Shown here piece by piece: positions 6,770-15,620 of a stretch of DNA of 62,174 bases (within the stretch, counting starts at the first letter, position 1; each line of letters begins with the position of its first letter). A program made the position numbers and the translations under genes. Under the pieces are notes generated by a model that saw only the letters and a program-made list of their open reading frames with translations, was not told the origin of the DNA and did not search any database. Source of the stretch: an uncultured Eubacteriales bacterium (GTDB lineage: Bacteria > Bacillota > Clostridia > Christensenellales > UBA1242); NCBI GenBank assembly GCA_948695535.1, contig CAPRTS010000006.1, positions 8,077-70,250 of the forward strand. The letters are read 5' to 3'.

Positions 6770-7933
6770 TTACCGTTTTCCACTACATTCTGGGTTTGGC
6801 TTATCGGTAGCAGAAATTTTCGATTTGGCTACTATGACATTGATAATGATGTTAACACCAATGGCAGTGGCAAAAATAATATAAAAAATAATTTCTCCGA
6901 CAAACATACTAATTAAGGCGAATAAACAAAGCCAAACAACTTCCGCAAAGCATAAGGTCATTTGCCCGACTGTCGCCAAAAGAGTTTTATCTACGTTTTG
7001 GTGTTTCAGCATCAAGGTCTGTAAATAAGTATCGGTCACCGAACGATAAACTTTATCAATATTATCATTAAAAGTTTTATTAAGCGAAAGGGCAAATTTG
7101 TTTTGGAAAAAAATAAAAACAAGGCTGGAAACGGATTTCATTATGGAAACTACGGTAATGGTTTTACGTTGGTTAATGTCAGCTAAAATACCGAAAAAAA
7201 TTACAGGAACAATCTGTACGGTTAAGGAAAAAATCAAGATTAAACTGAAAAACTTAAAATCATTAATTGCGATATAAATGTATAAAGGAATTAAAAGCCG
7301 TTCAATAATCGTAACACTCATCAAGGCATAAACCACGGCGTAAGCACTTTTTTCGTGCAAAATAAATTTAAAAGCCGACTTATATGCCGACTGTTTTTTG
7401 TCGGGCTTGTAACTTAAAGGCAAGATAAAAATAATTTCCAATAAAAAACTAACCGCAATCACCAAGTACAATAATACTGTATTGCCTGCCGTCACGCCCC
7501 AAGCGATAAAAGCACTGGCAAACCCCGCACCTAAAATTTTCGCTACGGATAAAATGCTATTATATTTGCTACGGTGTTGTTGGTTGACGTATTTATGTGA
7601 TAAAGAATCACCGATCGGGTTGGTTATGGCACCAGGTAAACTCATCACCACGGTAAGCAAAATAAGGTAACTGAAATGATAATCTACGCTGTAACTAATG
7701 GTTAAAACTGATTGCAACAACCTTAAAATATTGGCAATTAAGGTGCACCCCACAATGCCAATTTTATTGGCAAAAGAAACCGTAATTGGCGACAATAAAC
7801 CCATTAAACCAAACCTAAGCCCATAGATCAGTAAAATCATTGGTAAAGAAATACCGTGCATATAAAGTGTCACAACACTAAACAAGTCAATAAAAGCATT
7901 GCCAAAAGAATGGAAGAAATTACCAAAATACAA
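6770..7933 (-). CDS. Major-facilitator-type membrane transporter
   Basis: The 387-residue protein has about ten to twelve hydrophobic helices with a central cytoplasmic loop (YKPDKKQSAYKSAFKF), as in MFS permeases. A segment LMGLLSPITVSFANKIG resembles MFS motif A-type loops. The substrate cannot be inferred. The start is uncertain: the frame is open for ten codons upstream of the TTG at 7933 with no better start and no Shine-Dalgarno, so the true N-terminus may have been lost. AT-rich compared with chromosomal neighbours. The next 394 bp to 8327 hold only the island-boundary repeat. Confidence 0.7.
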   Translation of the reverse strand: MYFGNFFHSFGNAFIDLFSVVTLYMHGISLPMILLIYGLRFGLMGLLSPITVSFANKIGIVGCTLIANILRLLQSVLTISYSVDYHFSYLILLTVVMSLPGAITNPIGDSLSHKYVNQQHRSKYNSILSVAKILGAGFASAFIAWGVTAGNTVLLYLVIAVSFLLEIIFILPLSYKPDKKQSAYKSAFKFILHEKSAYAVVYALMSVTIIERLLIPLYIYIAINDFKFFSLILIFSLTVQIVPVIFFGILADINQRKTITVVSIMKSVSSLVFIFFQNKFALSLNKTFNDNIDKVYRSVTDTYLQTLMLKHQNVDKTLLATVGQMTLCFAEVVWLCLFALISMFVGEIIFYIIFATAIGVNIIINVIVAKSKISATDKPNPECSGKR

Positions 7934-8086
7934 AAATAAATAATTTTTTTTGCCACAGATTTTCTTTGGTCACACAAAATATATAACGCAATTATTGATT
8001 AATGTCCAATAACACTTAAATTTACACAAGTTTAATAACTAATTCACTATTAAGGGCTTTGGCAAAGCTAGGGGCAGTTGCGTACA

Positions 8087-8240
8087 AAAGTGCTTGGCAG
8101 GACGGAGATGTTTGTGGTTGAACCTTGTTTGCCGGGTTCAATCTTTCACATGCTTGGCAGAGCGTAGATGTTTGCACCCGAACACATAAGAAGTATCAAT
8201 GTTTTTGCATTGACGGCATCGTCGGGTTTTGTGTACAAAA
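8087..8240 (+). repeat. Island-border repeat, left copy
   Basis: Two imperfect units (TGCTTGGCAGGACGGAGATG at 8091 and CATGCTTGGCAG at 8149 with GTAGATGTTTGCACCCGAAC) are followed by AGTATCAATGTTTTTGCATT and GGGTTTTGTGT. The reverse complement of 26210-26330 matches this order closely. CATGCTTGGCAG is also the 3' tail of tRNA-Gln plus flank at 23384-23395. No gene is visible here. Confidence 0.65.
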
Positions 8241-8327
8241 GTAGTAATGTCACCTTGTGACGATAACATTATGTTTCTCAGGCTATATTTTCTCCTTCTT
8301 CTTTGGTTGACTTATCTGGTTCATATA

Positions 8328-8558
8328 TTATTTTACTTTCTTGCCTGTCCTTGCTTTATTGGTGCTATCATCAGACGCTGCAATAGGATTGTGAATATTA
8401 CTTTTATACTTTTTCGCAGGGTTTACATTTTTAATATCAGCACCGCTTTGTTCTGTATTACTTGCTGTCGAATCTTTGCCTAGGCGAATGCCCAAAATAA
8501 TGCCCACAATTCCAGAAGTGACTAATAATACTATCCAAACAATCAAAACAATGGTCAT
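8328..8558 (-). CDS. Small single-TM protein, 76 aa
   Basis: One N-terminal TM helix (VLIVWIVLLVTSGIVGIILG) precedes a hydrophilic, lysine- and asparagine-rich tail. The start ATG overlaps the stop of the upstream membrane protein (TAATGA type), so the two are translationally coupled. Unrecognised. Confidence 0.6.
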   Translation of the reverse strand: MTIVLIVWIVLLVTSGIVGIILGIRLGKDSTASNTEQSGADIKNVNPAKKYKSNIHNPIAASDDSTNKARTGKKVK

Positions 8559-9010
8559 TACTTAATTCCCTCCCTCATGATTTCTTTCACCCAAAGGACA
8601 AACCCCGGAAAAAAATTTAAACATAATTTTGCACTAAAAGTCCCGACAATTACAAAAAGTATTTCCAATACTACTTGATTTAAGTTACATTCGATAATCA
8701 TCAACAAGACAATCACGGTGGTTAAGATCACCCCCACAATAAAAGTATAAAGGTCCGTTATTTTTTGCATATATTGCAGTTTTTTGGGTCTGGAATTAGA
8801 ATCCAAATTAGTTAAAGACTCGATGCCAAATGGCATAATTAACAAAATCAACTGGAGATAGATAGTCATATTGATCTCAGAAGTCCTATTCCCAAAATCC
8901 TTCCATATATTATGAATTGTTAATACATAACAAAAGATTGATGTTATCACCTTAACAAAATCAATCATTAAATCATATCCTTTTTGTTTAATCGTGTTTA
9001 TATTTTCCAT
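8558..9010 (-). CDS. Small multi-TM membrane protein, 150 aa
   Basis: Four hydrophobic helices are visible: around FVKVITSIFCYVLTIHNI, TIYLQLILLIMPFGI, FIVGVILTTVIVLLMIIE and ILFVIVGTFSAKLCLNFF. The family is not recognised; the size and topology could fit a holin-like or accessory protein. It is followed without a gap by the 76-residue single-TM protein and lies downstream of the large repeat lipoprotein, all in AT-rich DNA. An AAGG motif precedes the ATG. Confidence 0.6.
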   Translation of the reverse strand: MENINTIKQKGYDLMIDFVKVITSIFCYVLTIHNIWKDFGNRTSEINMTIYLQLILLIMPFGIESLTNLDSNSRPKKLQYMQKITDLYTFIVGVILTTVIVLLMIIECNLNQVVLEILFVIVGTFSAKLCLNFFPGFVLWVKEIMREGIK

Positions 9011-9090
9011 TAGTTATTTCCTTATTTTTTATCCACCGAAACAAAGTTGTTGCGGCATGACTAAACTCCACATAAGTGGAAATAGTTGTA

Positions 9091-11922
9091 TTATTTTTTA
9101 TAAAGTCCTTTATTAATACTTTTCATAAGAAGTTTTGCATTATTCTCTAGATCACTATTAAAGTCCACAGGTTTACCAAAAGTATTATCAAACCAGTTCT
9201 CAGTGTTTATAAATTCGACAGAAACTAGACCACTACCTCTGAATGCATTAAAACCAATAAGTTTAACATTCTCAGGAATAGTAATAGTTTCTAGGCTTGA
9301 ACAGCTTTCAAAACATGATGTACCAATAGATACTAGATTACTAGATAAGGTAATATCTGATAATTCTACACAATCTTGGAATACATAACTATTTAATACT
9401 TCAAGTGAATTAGGTAAGACTATACTTGTAATTTTTTCACATCCACTAAATGCACCCTCACCAATTGTTGTAATTGAATCATTAATTGTAACTGATGTAA
9501 TGTTAGCACACATGCTAAATGCATAATCACCAATGTTACCATTGATTGTAAGTGCCCCGGTAAGTTTAGTACAATTCTCAAATGCACTTGCACCAATTGT
9601 ACCCAAGGTACCGGTTAGAGTTGTAAGTTCAGCACAACCATTAAATGCATCGTTAGCAATATTAATGTTTGATGATGATTCAAATGCGATAGTTTTTAAT
9701 CCAGTACAATTTTTGAAGGCACTTGCACCCACCGTAGTAACGTCGCTACATACGGTAACATTTTGAATATTTTTAATGCCGGCGAAAGCATAGTTACCAA
9801 TTGTCATACCGCTGGTAATATTAATATCTGTCACTAATTCATTGTTGATATATAAATTTACGCCATTGGGGAACAATTCACTTGACAGTTCCATATTTAA
9901 CCAAACTTCAAGTGATGGAACATAGATATTTTCAATGTTACATCCACTAAATGCTCCAGAATCAAATGTAGCAGAACCACCGAAGAAAACTGTTTTGAGG
10001 TTATTACAACCATCAAATGTACATGAAATACTAGTTGCATTTATCATAGGAACATAAATTGCTTCTAAATCTTTATACTGCTCTTTTAATCCAGATATAT
10101 CATCAGAAGTATATGTGAACAATGGGTCAAATAAACAAGTAATTACATAAATTGTTGTATCACCTGTTATTGCGGTAGTAGCATCATGCTCGACATTGAT
10201 AACATCTTCTTCTTGATATTCAGCAGTAAAGGCAACTGTATATAATGTTATACCATATTTAGATAACCTATCAGATAGTTGTTTAACAGTTGTGCCTGCG
10301 GGTACAGATTCAGTTATTGAAAAATTTTCACCTAGATAAGTATTAATTTTTGTTTGTTCAGTTTCTTCAATACCAGTTAAATCAATAGCAACTTCATATT
10401 TTATATTATCGATGGCCACGGAAATAGTATTTTCAGTTCCGTCATAGATTGTCCCATTTTCAATACGTGTGGTACCTAACAACCATTTAATGATGTTGTA
10501 ACCTGTTGCACAATTAACGGTAATGGTAGTATTACCAACGGTTAAGGTGTTGTCCGCAATAGTAAAAGTATCACCCGTGTTAATGGTAATTTCACTGGTC
10601 GATACGGTACCATTGGCGGATGCTTGGTTTTCGTTATCCACGACACCAACGCTGACGTCCTTGGCATAAGTGATGTAAATCATGGTTTCCGCAGTAATTG
10701 GCGTCTGGTCATTAATCACGGTATTGTCTGCCAGTTTGGCCGCAACAACATTGTAACCGTCGGGCTTGATTGTGGCAAAGGTGGTACCATGCTCAACATT
10801 TGGTACGACCTTGATGTCATTGCCAAGATTATCTTTAATGGTAACTGTGTATTGATTGATGGCAAATACCGCCACAATGGTAGTGTTTTTGGTAATGGTA
10901 ACATCGGTGTTGGTCGTCGCATCAAAGGTTGTACCGTTGACTTGCCATTCTACAAAATGGTAACCCGTATCGGCGGTCGCCGTAATTTCTGTACCATTGA
11001 CCGTTAAAACATTGGCATTGGCTGCCAACGTCGCACTGGGCGTCAGGGCCATACTCGTTTGGGATAAAGTCCCATGATTAGCCGTTAGGTTGACATTAAT
11101 TGTATAATTAACGGCCAGGACATTGCCTTTGACAATCACATAACTATCGGCAACGGGATTGCCGTCAACCATAACTTGGGTGATGTCGTAACCAGTTTGC
11201 TTGGCAATGGTGGTTTTGAAATCACCGACGGTCGTACCATATTCGACATTGCCAGTGTAAATCTGGTTGGTGGGATTGCCGTTTTCGACGACTGCGACGT
11301 TGAAAGTTTCTTTGCTAAATACCGCCGTAATCGCACCACCTTGGGTTATTGCCCCAGAAACCAAGGTTTGGTGATTCAGTTGCCAGCCCACCAATTCGTA
11401 ACCAGTTTTTGGGGTGGCGGTAATGGTCGTGTCGGCCAGTGTTAAAACATTGCCAGCAATCGTACAATTTGTCCCCGGTACTAATTCCGTTAAACTGCCT
11501 GCTGTTGCAACAGTACCCATATTGGTATCATTGCTGGTAACGGTTAAGTCCAAATACAATTTGGCGTAAACGGAACAATTACTATCCGTAATCTCGGTTT
11601 CTTGTGAAAGTTTGTTGGCAAAATCACCACCAGCATACAAACCGACTAAGCGGCAACCGGGGATTGCGATGTAATTGTAAATTTTGGCAAAAGTGTCGCC
11701 TTTGTTGACTTTAATTACTTCGTCAGCACGGTTCAAACCCGTTGGATAATGCAACGTAACGGAAATTTTATTTTCGGGGTTGGCTGGTTGGTGTTCCCCC
11801 GGATTGTTGGTGTCGTTTGTTTTGTCATTGCCGCAAGCCGATAAACCAAATGCAGGGAACGCTAAGGCTGTGGTAATTGCCACCGCACCCACAACTTTGG
11901 TCAATAATTTGTTTTTTTTCAT
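9091..11922 (-). CDS. Surface lipoprotein with InlB-type repeats and BspA-type LRRs
   Basis: A lipoprotein signal peptide ends in lipobox LSAC (Cys30), so the protein should be anchored to the outer face of the membrane. Residues about 50-570 hold several InlB_B/Flg_new-like beta repeats (TITATPKTGYELVGWQLN, ITATADTGYHFVEWQVNGTT, TITVNCATGYNIIKW). Residues about 610-920 hold BspA-type leucine-rich repeats (TTVGASAFKNCTGLKTIAFE, ITTIGEGAFSGCEKITSIVL, VSIGTSCFESCSSLETITIP). Such proteins mediate adhesion in gut Bacillota. A strong AAAGGAG site precedes the ATG. The 5' part is noticeably more GC-rich than the LRR part, suggesting a mosaic gene. Confidence 0.88.
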   Translation of the reverse strand: MKKNKLLTKVVGAVAITTALAFPAFGLSACGNDKTNDTNNPGEHQPANPENKISVTLHYPTGLNRADEVIKVNKGDTFAKIYNYIAIPGCRLVGLYAGGDFANKLSQETEITDSNCSVYAKLYLDLTVTSNDTNMGTVATAGSLTELVPGTNCTIAGNVLTLADTTITATPKTGYELVGWQLNHQTLVSGAITQGGAITAVFSKETFNVAVVENGNPTNQIYTGNVEYGTTVGDFKTTIAKQTGYDITQVMVDGNPVADSYVIVKGNVLAVNYTINVNLTANHGTLSQTSMALTPSATLAANANVLTVNGTEITATADTGYHFVEWQVNGTTFDATTNTDVTITKNTTIVAVFAINQYTVTIKDNLGNDIKVVPNVEHGTTFATIKPDGYNVVAAKLADNTVINDQTPITAETMIYITYAKDVSVGVVDNENQASANGTVSTSEITINTGDTFTIADNTLTVGNTTITVNCATGYNIIKWLLGTTRIENGTIYDGTENTISVAIDNIKYEVAIDLTGIEETEQTKINTYLGENFSITESVPAGTTVKQLSDRLSKYGITLYTVAFTAEYQEEDVINVEHDATTAITGDTTIYVITCLFDPLFTYTSDDISGLKEQYKDLEAIYVPMINATSISCTFDGCNNLKTVFFGGSATFDSGAFSGCNIENIYVPSLEVWLNMELSSELFPNGVNLYINNELVTDINITSGMTIGNYAFAGIKNIQNVTVCSDVTTVGASAFKNCTGLKTIAFESSSNINIANDAFNGCAELTTLTGTLGTIGASAFENCTKLTGALTINGNIGDYAFSMCANITSVTINDSITTIGEGAFSGCEKITSIVLPNSLEVLNSYVFQDCVELSDITLSSNLVSIGTSCFESCSSLETITIPENVKLIGFNAFRGSGLVSVEFINTENWFDNTFGKPVDFNSDLENNAKLLMKSINKGLYKK

Positions 11923-12091
11923 TTTTCACTCCTTTATTTGATGAACTTTTTTTACAAATTGTGTTCACCGAATAAACTATTTGATGAACAAAAGAACGGT
12001 TATGACAATATAAAATGTTGTTAGATGTACAAGTTTGTTAATAATACTTGCGATTTTGGGGTAATTTGACTATACTAATACTGGAATTTGT

Positions 12092-12124
12092 CCACCGAAT
12101 AGTTTATTCGGTGGCTTTTTTATT
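12092..12124 (+). terminator. Strong hairpin, Rho-independent terminator
   Basis: CCACCGAATA and TATTCGGTGG form a perfect 10-bp stem with loop GTT, followed by CTTTTTTATT on plus. It sits at the 3' end of the minus-strand integrase gene, so it probably insulates the element. Part of the arm (CACCGAATAAACTATT) recurs at 11969-11984, so a recombination role is also possible. The 200 bp between the lipoprotein and integrase genes show nothing else. Confidence 0.7.
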
Positions 12125-12127
12125 GGG

Positions 12128-13045
12128 TTAATATTGCAACAACTTGCCCAGTTTATTCATCATATCAGTTTTGTGTTCGATTAAACTATGAGCGTAACGG
12201 TTTAAGGTAATTTGGGAATTTTTATGACCCAAAATTTCGGACAAGGTTTTGACATCCATACCGCACTCCAACGCCCGGGTCGCAAAAGTATGGCGCAAGG
12301 CATGGAAACCTTTATGGGGAATGTTTAAGCGTTTTAATAGTAGTTCAAAACTGCGTTGATAGGAACGTACCGCAATAACTTGGTCTTGGTCGGTGATGAC
12401 ATAAGCGTGATTGGTTGCCCGTTTTAATTCCTTAAACAGTTTCATGATTGGTTTAGGAATGGGAATCACCCGTACCGAAGTCTTGGTTTTGGGCGTGTCG
12501 TCAACTCTGCCACCGCTAGTATCGTAGCAAGTACGATTAACCCGCAATAACGCTTTACTAAAATCAATGTCGCACCATTTTAACGCCAACAACTCGCCAA
12601 TGCGTAAACCGGTGTATAAGCACACGATAATACCGTACAGTTTCTTTTTCTTACTGGTCAAAACAAATTGTTCAATTTGCTTCTGCTCTGTAACGGTAAA
12701 ACATACAACTTGTTTTTCCGTAATTTTGGGTCGTTGGATTTTACTGCCAATGTTTTCGGCAATTAAGCCCAAAGTACACGCCGTTTTTAAGGAACTCTGC
12801 ATTACCGAGATAATCGTATTGACGGAATTAGCCGACAAACCTTGCCGTGTTTTTAAGTTACCACTTTGTAGCAAAGTCATGACAAACTGCTGCAAAATCA
12901 ATGGTGTCAAGTCGGTTAATTCATAACCACCAACCCCTGTGAGATGTTGTCGCACTAATTCGCTATACCGTGTGTAGGTACGACTTTTGCTTGTTGGTTT
13001 AACATAGTTTTCCAACCAAGTTGCTAACCATTCTTTGTATAACAT
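12128..13045 (-). CDS. Tyrosine recombinase (phage integrase family)
   Basis: This 305-residue enzyme catalyses site-specific strand exchange, probably integration and excision of the adjacent element. An N-terminal SAM-like DNA-binding domain (residues about 1-105) precedes the catalytic domain with Arg in YTGLRIGELLALKW, a Lys in the following beta-hairpin, HALRHTFATRAL, LGHKNSQITLNRY with the nucleophilic Tyr, and a typical C-terminal helix. An AAAGGAG site precedes the ATG. It is the last gene of the minus-strand block, directly downstream of rep. The att sites are not identified with confidence; the hairpin at 12092 is a candidate border. Confidence 0.93.
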   Translation of the reverse strand: MLYKEWLATWLENYVKPTSKSRTYTRYSELVRQHLTGVGGYELTDLTPLILQQFVMTLLQSGNLKTRQGLSANSVNTIISVMQSSLKTACTLGLIAENIGSKIQRPKITEKQVVCFTVTEQKQIEQFVLTSKKKKLYGIIVCLYTGLRIGELLALKWCDIDFSKALLRVNRTCYDTSGGRVDDTPKTKTSVRVIPIPKPIMKLFKELKRATNHAYVITDQDQVIAVRSYQRSFELLLKRLNIPHKGFHALRHTFATRALECGMDVKTLSEILGHKNSQITLNRYAHSLIEHKTDMMNKLGKLLQY

Positions 13046-13105
13046 TTTTCTCTCCTTTTAACCTGGAAAAGTATACTTTGCGGGTGTACTATGTATTTGT
13101 AAAGA

Positions 13106-14101
13106 TTAAAACGGCGTAGTATCCACCACTGGTACGATTTTGGGTGGGTTGATTTCGAGTTCTTTGTTCATGGGCTGGTCGCGGCTGATGTCGAAGTTGT
13201 AGACGGCGGTGATGCGGCGGCAAAAGGCTTGCCACGATTGGGGTTCTTTGTCTTGGATATTTTTGTATTGTTCGGCAAGAGATAAGTTAGAAACAATGTA
13301 AACCGTGTCGTAACAAGCCACGCGGTTGTAATGGCGACCGCGAATGCGTAACGGTTGCCCGTCTAGGTAGTCCAGTATTTCACTGATTTTGAACGAACTG
13401 CGGAACTCATCTAAAAATAAAACGGGTTCGCCGTTGTAGTCGTCAATCCAACCAAATTCGTAATTGGTGGTACGATAAACGTCATCGTAACCGTGTTTGT
13501 TAAAAACATAACTGGTTTTGCCGCAGCCAGCGGAACCGTAAATATAGTAGACTTTCATGTGGCGGAACGTGCGTTTGTATTTGTTTTCCAAGTGCGATTG
13601 GCGGTATTCGCTGGCCCATTTCATCACCCGAATAAAGCGGTTGCCGTGCTTTTTGGATAAGTCGTAAAAACTCATGCCCGTTTCAATATCTTGCATAATG
13701 TCGGTCAGATCGCTGCGTTCGCCGTCCCCGATAAACTCGCCAATCTCGTAGTAAGTTGGACTAATGCGGGTGTCTTCGTCCATGCAGTATTCACGGGCTT
13801 GACTGCGTTTACCGTGGCGTGGTTCAAGGTGGGCGTCAACACCAATGGTTGCTTTGGATAAAATTTTTTTGATAGTGCTAAACCATTTTGGTTGAGTAAA
13901 TTCGCAATAACCTTGGTAATGTTCTGTCCCCGTTTCAGGTGCTTGTTCCCGTTGGAATACGGCGTAACGTAAATCTGGGATTGTTTGTAAGTACGCCATA
14001 AACTCAGGTTCGGTTTGTACGGGGTTGTTGATGGTAAAGCACCAATCACGGGCTTGGCTGTTTTTCTTGGGTGGGTCAAGGTTAATAATTTCTTGATTCA
14101 T
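13106..14101 (-). CDS. rep: CRESS-type replication initiator (HUH endonuclease + SF3 helicase)
   Basis: The protein resembles Reps of circoviruses, geminiviruses and phytoplasma plasmids. RCR motif I is CFTINNP (residues 21-27), motif II EHYQGYCEF (about 58-66), and motif III carries the predicted nicking Tyr in AREYCMDED, without the usual Lys. The SF3 helicase follows: Walker A YGSAGCGKTS (about 190), Walker B PVLFLDEF, motif C VYIVSNLS. It should nick the origin just upstream and unwind DNA during rolling-circle replication. I start it at ATG 14101, preceded by GGGGGC, rather than an upstream GTG. The 331-residue length is normal for the family. Confidence 0.92.
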   Translation of the reverse strand: MNQEIINLDPPKKNSQARDWCFTINNPVQTEPEFMAYLQTIPDLRYAVFQREQAPETGTEHYQGYCEFTQPKWFSTIKKILSKATIGVDAHLEPRHGKRSQAREYCMDEDTRISPTYYEIGEFIGDGERSDLTDIMQDIETGMSFYDLSKKHGNRFIRVMKWASEYRQSHLENKYKRTFRHMKVYYIYGSAGCGKTSYVFNKHGYDDVYRTTNYEFGWIDDYNGEPVLFLDEFRSSFKISEILDYLDGQPLRIRGRHYNRVACYDTVYIVSNLSLAEQYKNIQDKEPQSWQAFCRRITAVYNFDISRDQPMNKELEINPPKIVPVVDTTPF

Positions 14102-14135
14102 ATTCGCCCCCATAGTTTTTTGGTTTGCCACCACC

Positions 14136-14177
14136 TGTTACAGTGTTACGGGGTGGCGTGGTAATACTATACACGCC
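14136..14177 (-). other. CRESS-DNA-type rolling-circle origin (stem-loop, nonamer, iterons)
   Basis: Read on minus, GGCGTG and CACGCC form a 6-bp stem around an 11-nt loop, TATAGTATTAC. The loop holds TAGTATTAC (14169-14161), which is the circovirus/nanovirus nonamer and fits NANTATTAC. The expected nick is TAGTATT/AC. Two GTAACA hexamers 8 bp apart (14149-14144 and 14141-14136) follow the right arm, the position of circovirus iterons. The origin lies 35 bp upstream of rep, in the same orientation. Confidence 0.85.
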
Positions 14178-14178
14178 C

Positions 14179-14210
14179 ACGGGCATGGCGGCTGACGCCG
14201 CCATGCCCGT
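14179..14210. other. Perfect 14-bp GC-rich hairpin beside the origin
   Basis: ACGGGCATGGCGGC and GCCGCCATGCCCGT are perfect complements around a TGAC loop. It starts 2 bp from the origin stem-loop and ends 8 bp from the preceding gene. No U-run follows, so it is not a classic terminator. A packaging signal or second-strand origin of a ssDNA phage is a reasonable guess. Confidence 0.75.
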
Positions 14211-14217
14211 ATTGCGT

Positions 14218-14538
14218 TCAGCGTTGCCATAGTTCACGTGGCACAACGTAAACTATCCGTTCGTGGTAGCGTTGCTTGCGTGCCAAAGCATATAGACGCT
14301 TTTGTTTACGACGGAGTACGCGATAGTCTTTTAACAGTTCACGGGTAACAAACTTGGTATTCTTGTTTAAGATACCAATGCGTGATTGATAATCTAAAAT
14401 CACGGCGTCCGTGATTTCATGAAAAAATTTGGGCGGTAACTGAGTATCGCTCTCTTTAATGTTCGCTAAAATGTTGATATGTTCAAATATCACGTCCAGT
14501 TTGGTTTTGTGTAATTCGGCAAAATCTAATTTGTCCAT
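14218..14538 (-). CDS. Hypothetical basic protein of the phage-like element, 106 aa
   Basis: No family recognised. It is predicted helical and strongly basic at the C-terminus (LRRKQKRLYALARKQRYHER), suggesting nucleic-acid contact. The start overlaps the end of the Zot-like gene by 13 bp in another frame, implying coupling. It is the last gene before the origin. Confidence 0.6.
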   Translation of the reverse strand: MDKLDFAELHKTKLDVIFEHINILANIKESDTQLPPKFFHEITDAVILDYQSRIGILNKNTKFVTRELLKDYRVLRRKQKRLYALARKQRYHERIVYVVPRELWQR

Positions 14539-15380
14539 ACGCTTTGCTCCTTATTATTTGCTTTGAAAAGTGGGTACTGTTCGCACCGGGCTAACATGGC
14601 TTGTTTATCGTTACCCGTGGGACGAGATAACTCGGTGTGGAAATTACCCGTCATGCCGTTGTAAAAGTATTCTTTGCCAGCGTAACTATTGACGCATTGG
14701 TAAATATTACCGCAGTGGGTGTAAGTGATTGGGGTGGTTAAACGCAAATCGCCCGTGTCTTTGAAACGGGTGTACTGCCGAATATCCGCAAATTCTAAAC
14801 AGTACCAAACGGTTTTAATTAACTGTCCGTATTTATCGCGGTAATCTTGTTTGCCTTGCACTTCAATTAACTTGTCCGCCAAATTACGAAAGCGTTTATC
14901 CACGCTGTCGTCCAGTTGGGTATCCGCCCACATTTGCACCCCGACTTTGCGTTGGCGTTCGACATAACGCAAAAAATTGTCTGCGACCCGTTCGGCAGTC
15001 ATGGATTTACGGCTGTCTAACTTACTTTGAATTTCGGGCAAAAAAATTTTGGCGTATGGCAAAAGATAACTGACTTCATGTACTCCGTCATACAAACCAA
15101 TTTTTTCAAACTGTAAAGCCATGGAAACTCGCGGTAAATAACCCAGTCCCTTGGCGATAAAGGTATCGTCGACTACATAGACCAAGTGTTTGACGTGTGG
15201 GGCTAAACTTAAATTATCCCAACCACCAGCCCGTAAAGACGCAATCTCGTTTTTACATTGACGTAAGTCGGCAAGCGATCGCGGCGGCAGCATGTACTCG
15301 GTGGCAAAGTGAGCCAGTAAAGTAGTTTTGCCAACGCCGCGTTTGCCGACAACGTAGGTCAAGTAGTAAGTTTTATCCAC
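14526..15380 (-). CDS. Zot-like/FtsK-HerA-type ATPase of filamentous-phage assembly
   Basis: A P-loop lies at the N-terminus (VGKRGVGKTTLLAHF, residues about 11-25) and a Walker B-like segment VYVVDDTF near residue 70. The position, size (284 aa) and P-loop spacing fit the Zot/gpI family, which powers extrusion of filamentous phage through the membrane, or FtsK-like packaging ATPases of ssDNA elements. The usual C-terminal TM helix of Zot is not evident. GTG start, directly after the stop of the 78-residue gene. Its presence argues that the element makes particles. Confidence 0.72.
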   Translation of the reverse strand: MDKTYYLTYVVGKRGVGKTTLLAHFATEYMLPPRSLADLRQCKNEIASLRAGGWDNLSLAPHVKHLVYVVDDTFIAKGLGYLPRVSMALQFEKIGLYDGVHEVSYLLPYAKIFLPEIQSKLDSRKSMTAERVADNFLRYVERQRKVGVQMWADTQLDDSVDKRFRNLADKLIEVQGKQDYRDKYGQLIKTVWYCLEFADIRQYTRFKDTGDLRLTTPITYTHCGNIYQCVNSYAGKEYFYNGMTGNFHTELSRPTGNDKQAMLARCEQYPLFKANNKEQSVWTN

Positions 15381-15383
15381 TGG

Positions 15384-15620
15384 CTATTTTTTGGTTTTCC
15401 GCGGCGTGGTCGGTTTAGGGTCGACCACTACGGGTTCGGGAGTAGCATCGGCGTTGAGATTGCTGTTAATATAAAACGATTTTTGCTTACCAATGTTACC
15501 CATGTGGGAGTACGCATTGCGTTGACCCATACGGTAAGATTTACGTTCGCCCGCCGTAAATTTTTGGGCGTACTCCCGTTTTTGCTCCGTGGTGTATGGC
15601 GTGAATTTTTCGTTAGCCAT
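15384..15620 (-). CDS. Hypothetical protein of the phage-like element, 78 aa
   Basis: Hydrophilic with a proline/lysine-rich tail (PTTPRKTKK). Not recognised. An RKSYRMGQRNAYSHMG segment resembles short basic segments of plasmid proteins. It overlaps the end of the putative ssDNA-binding gene by 8 bp and ends 3 bp before the Zot-like gene. Confidence 0.6.
   Translation of the reverse strand: MANEKFTPYTTEQKREYAQKFTAGERKSYRMGQRNAYSHMGNIGKQKSFYINSNLNADATPEPVVVDPKPTTPRKTKK

Noticed and set aside
12092..12114. The CCACCGAATA hairpin as definite attachment site
   Set aside because: It has a clear U-run and a good terminator shape, and no matching copy was found at the far end of the element, so it is only a candidate.
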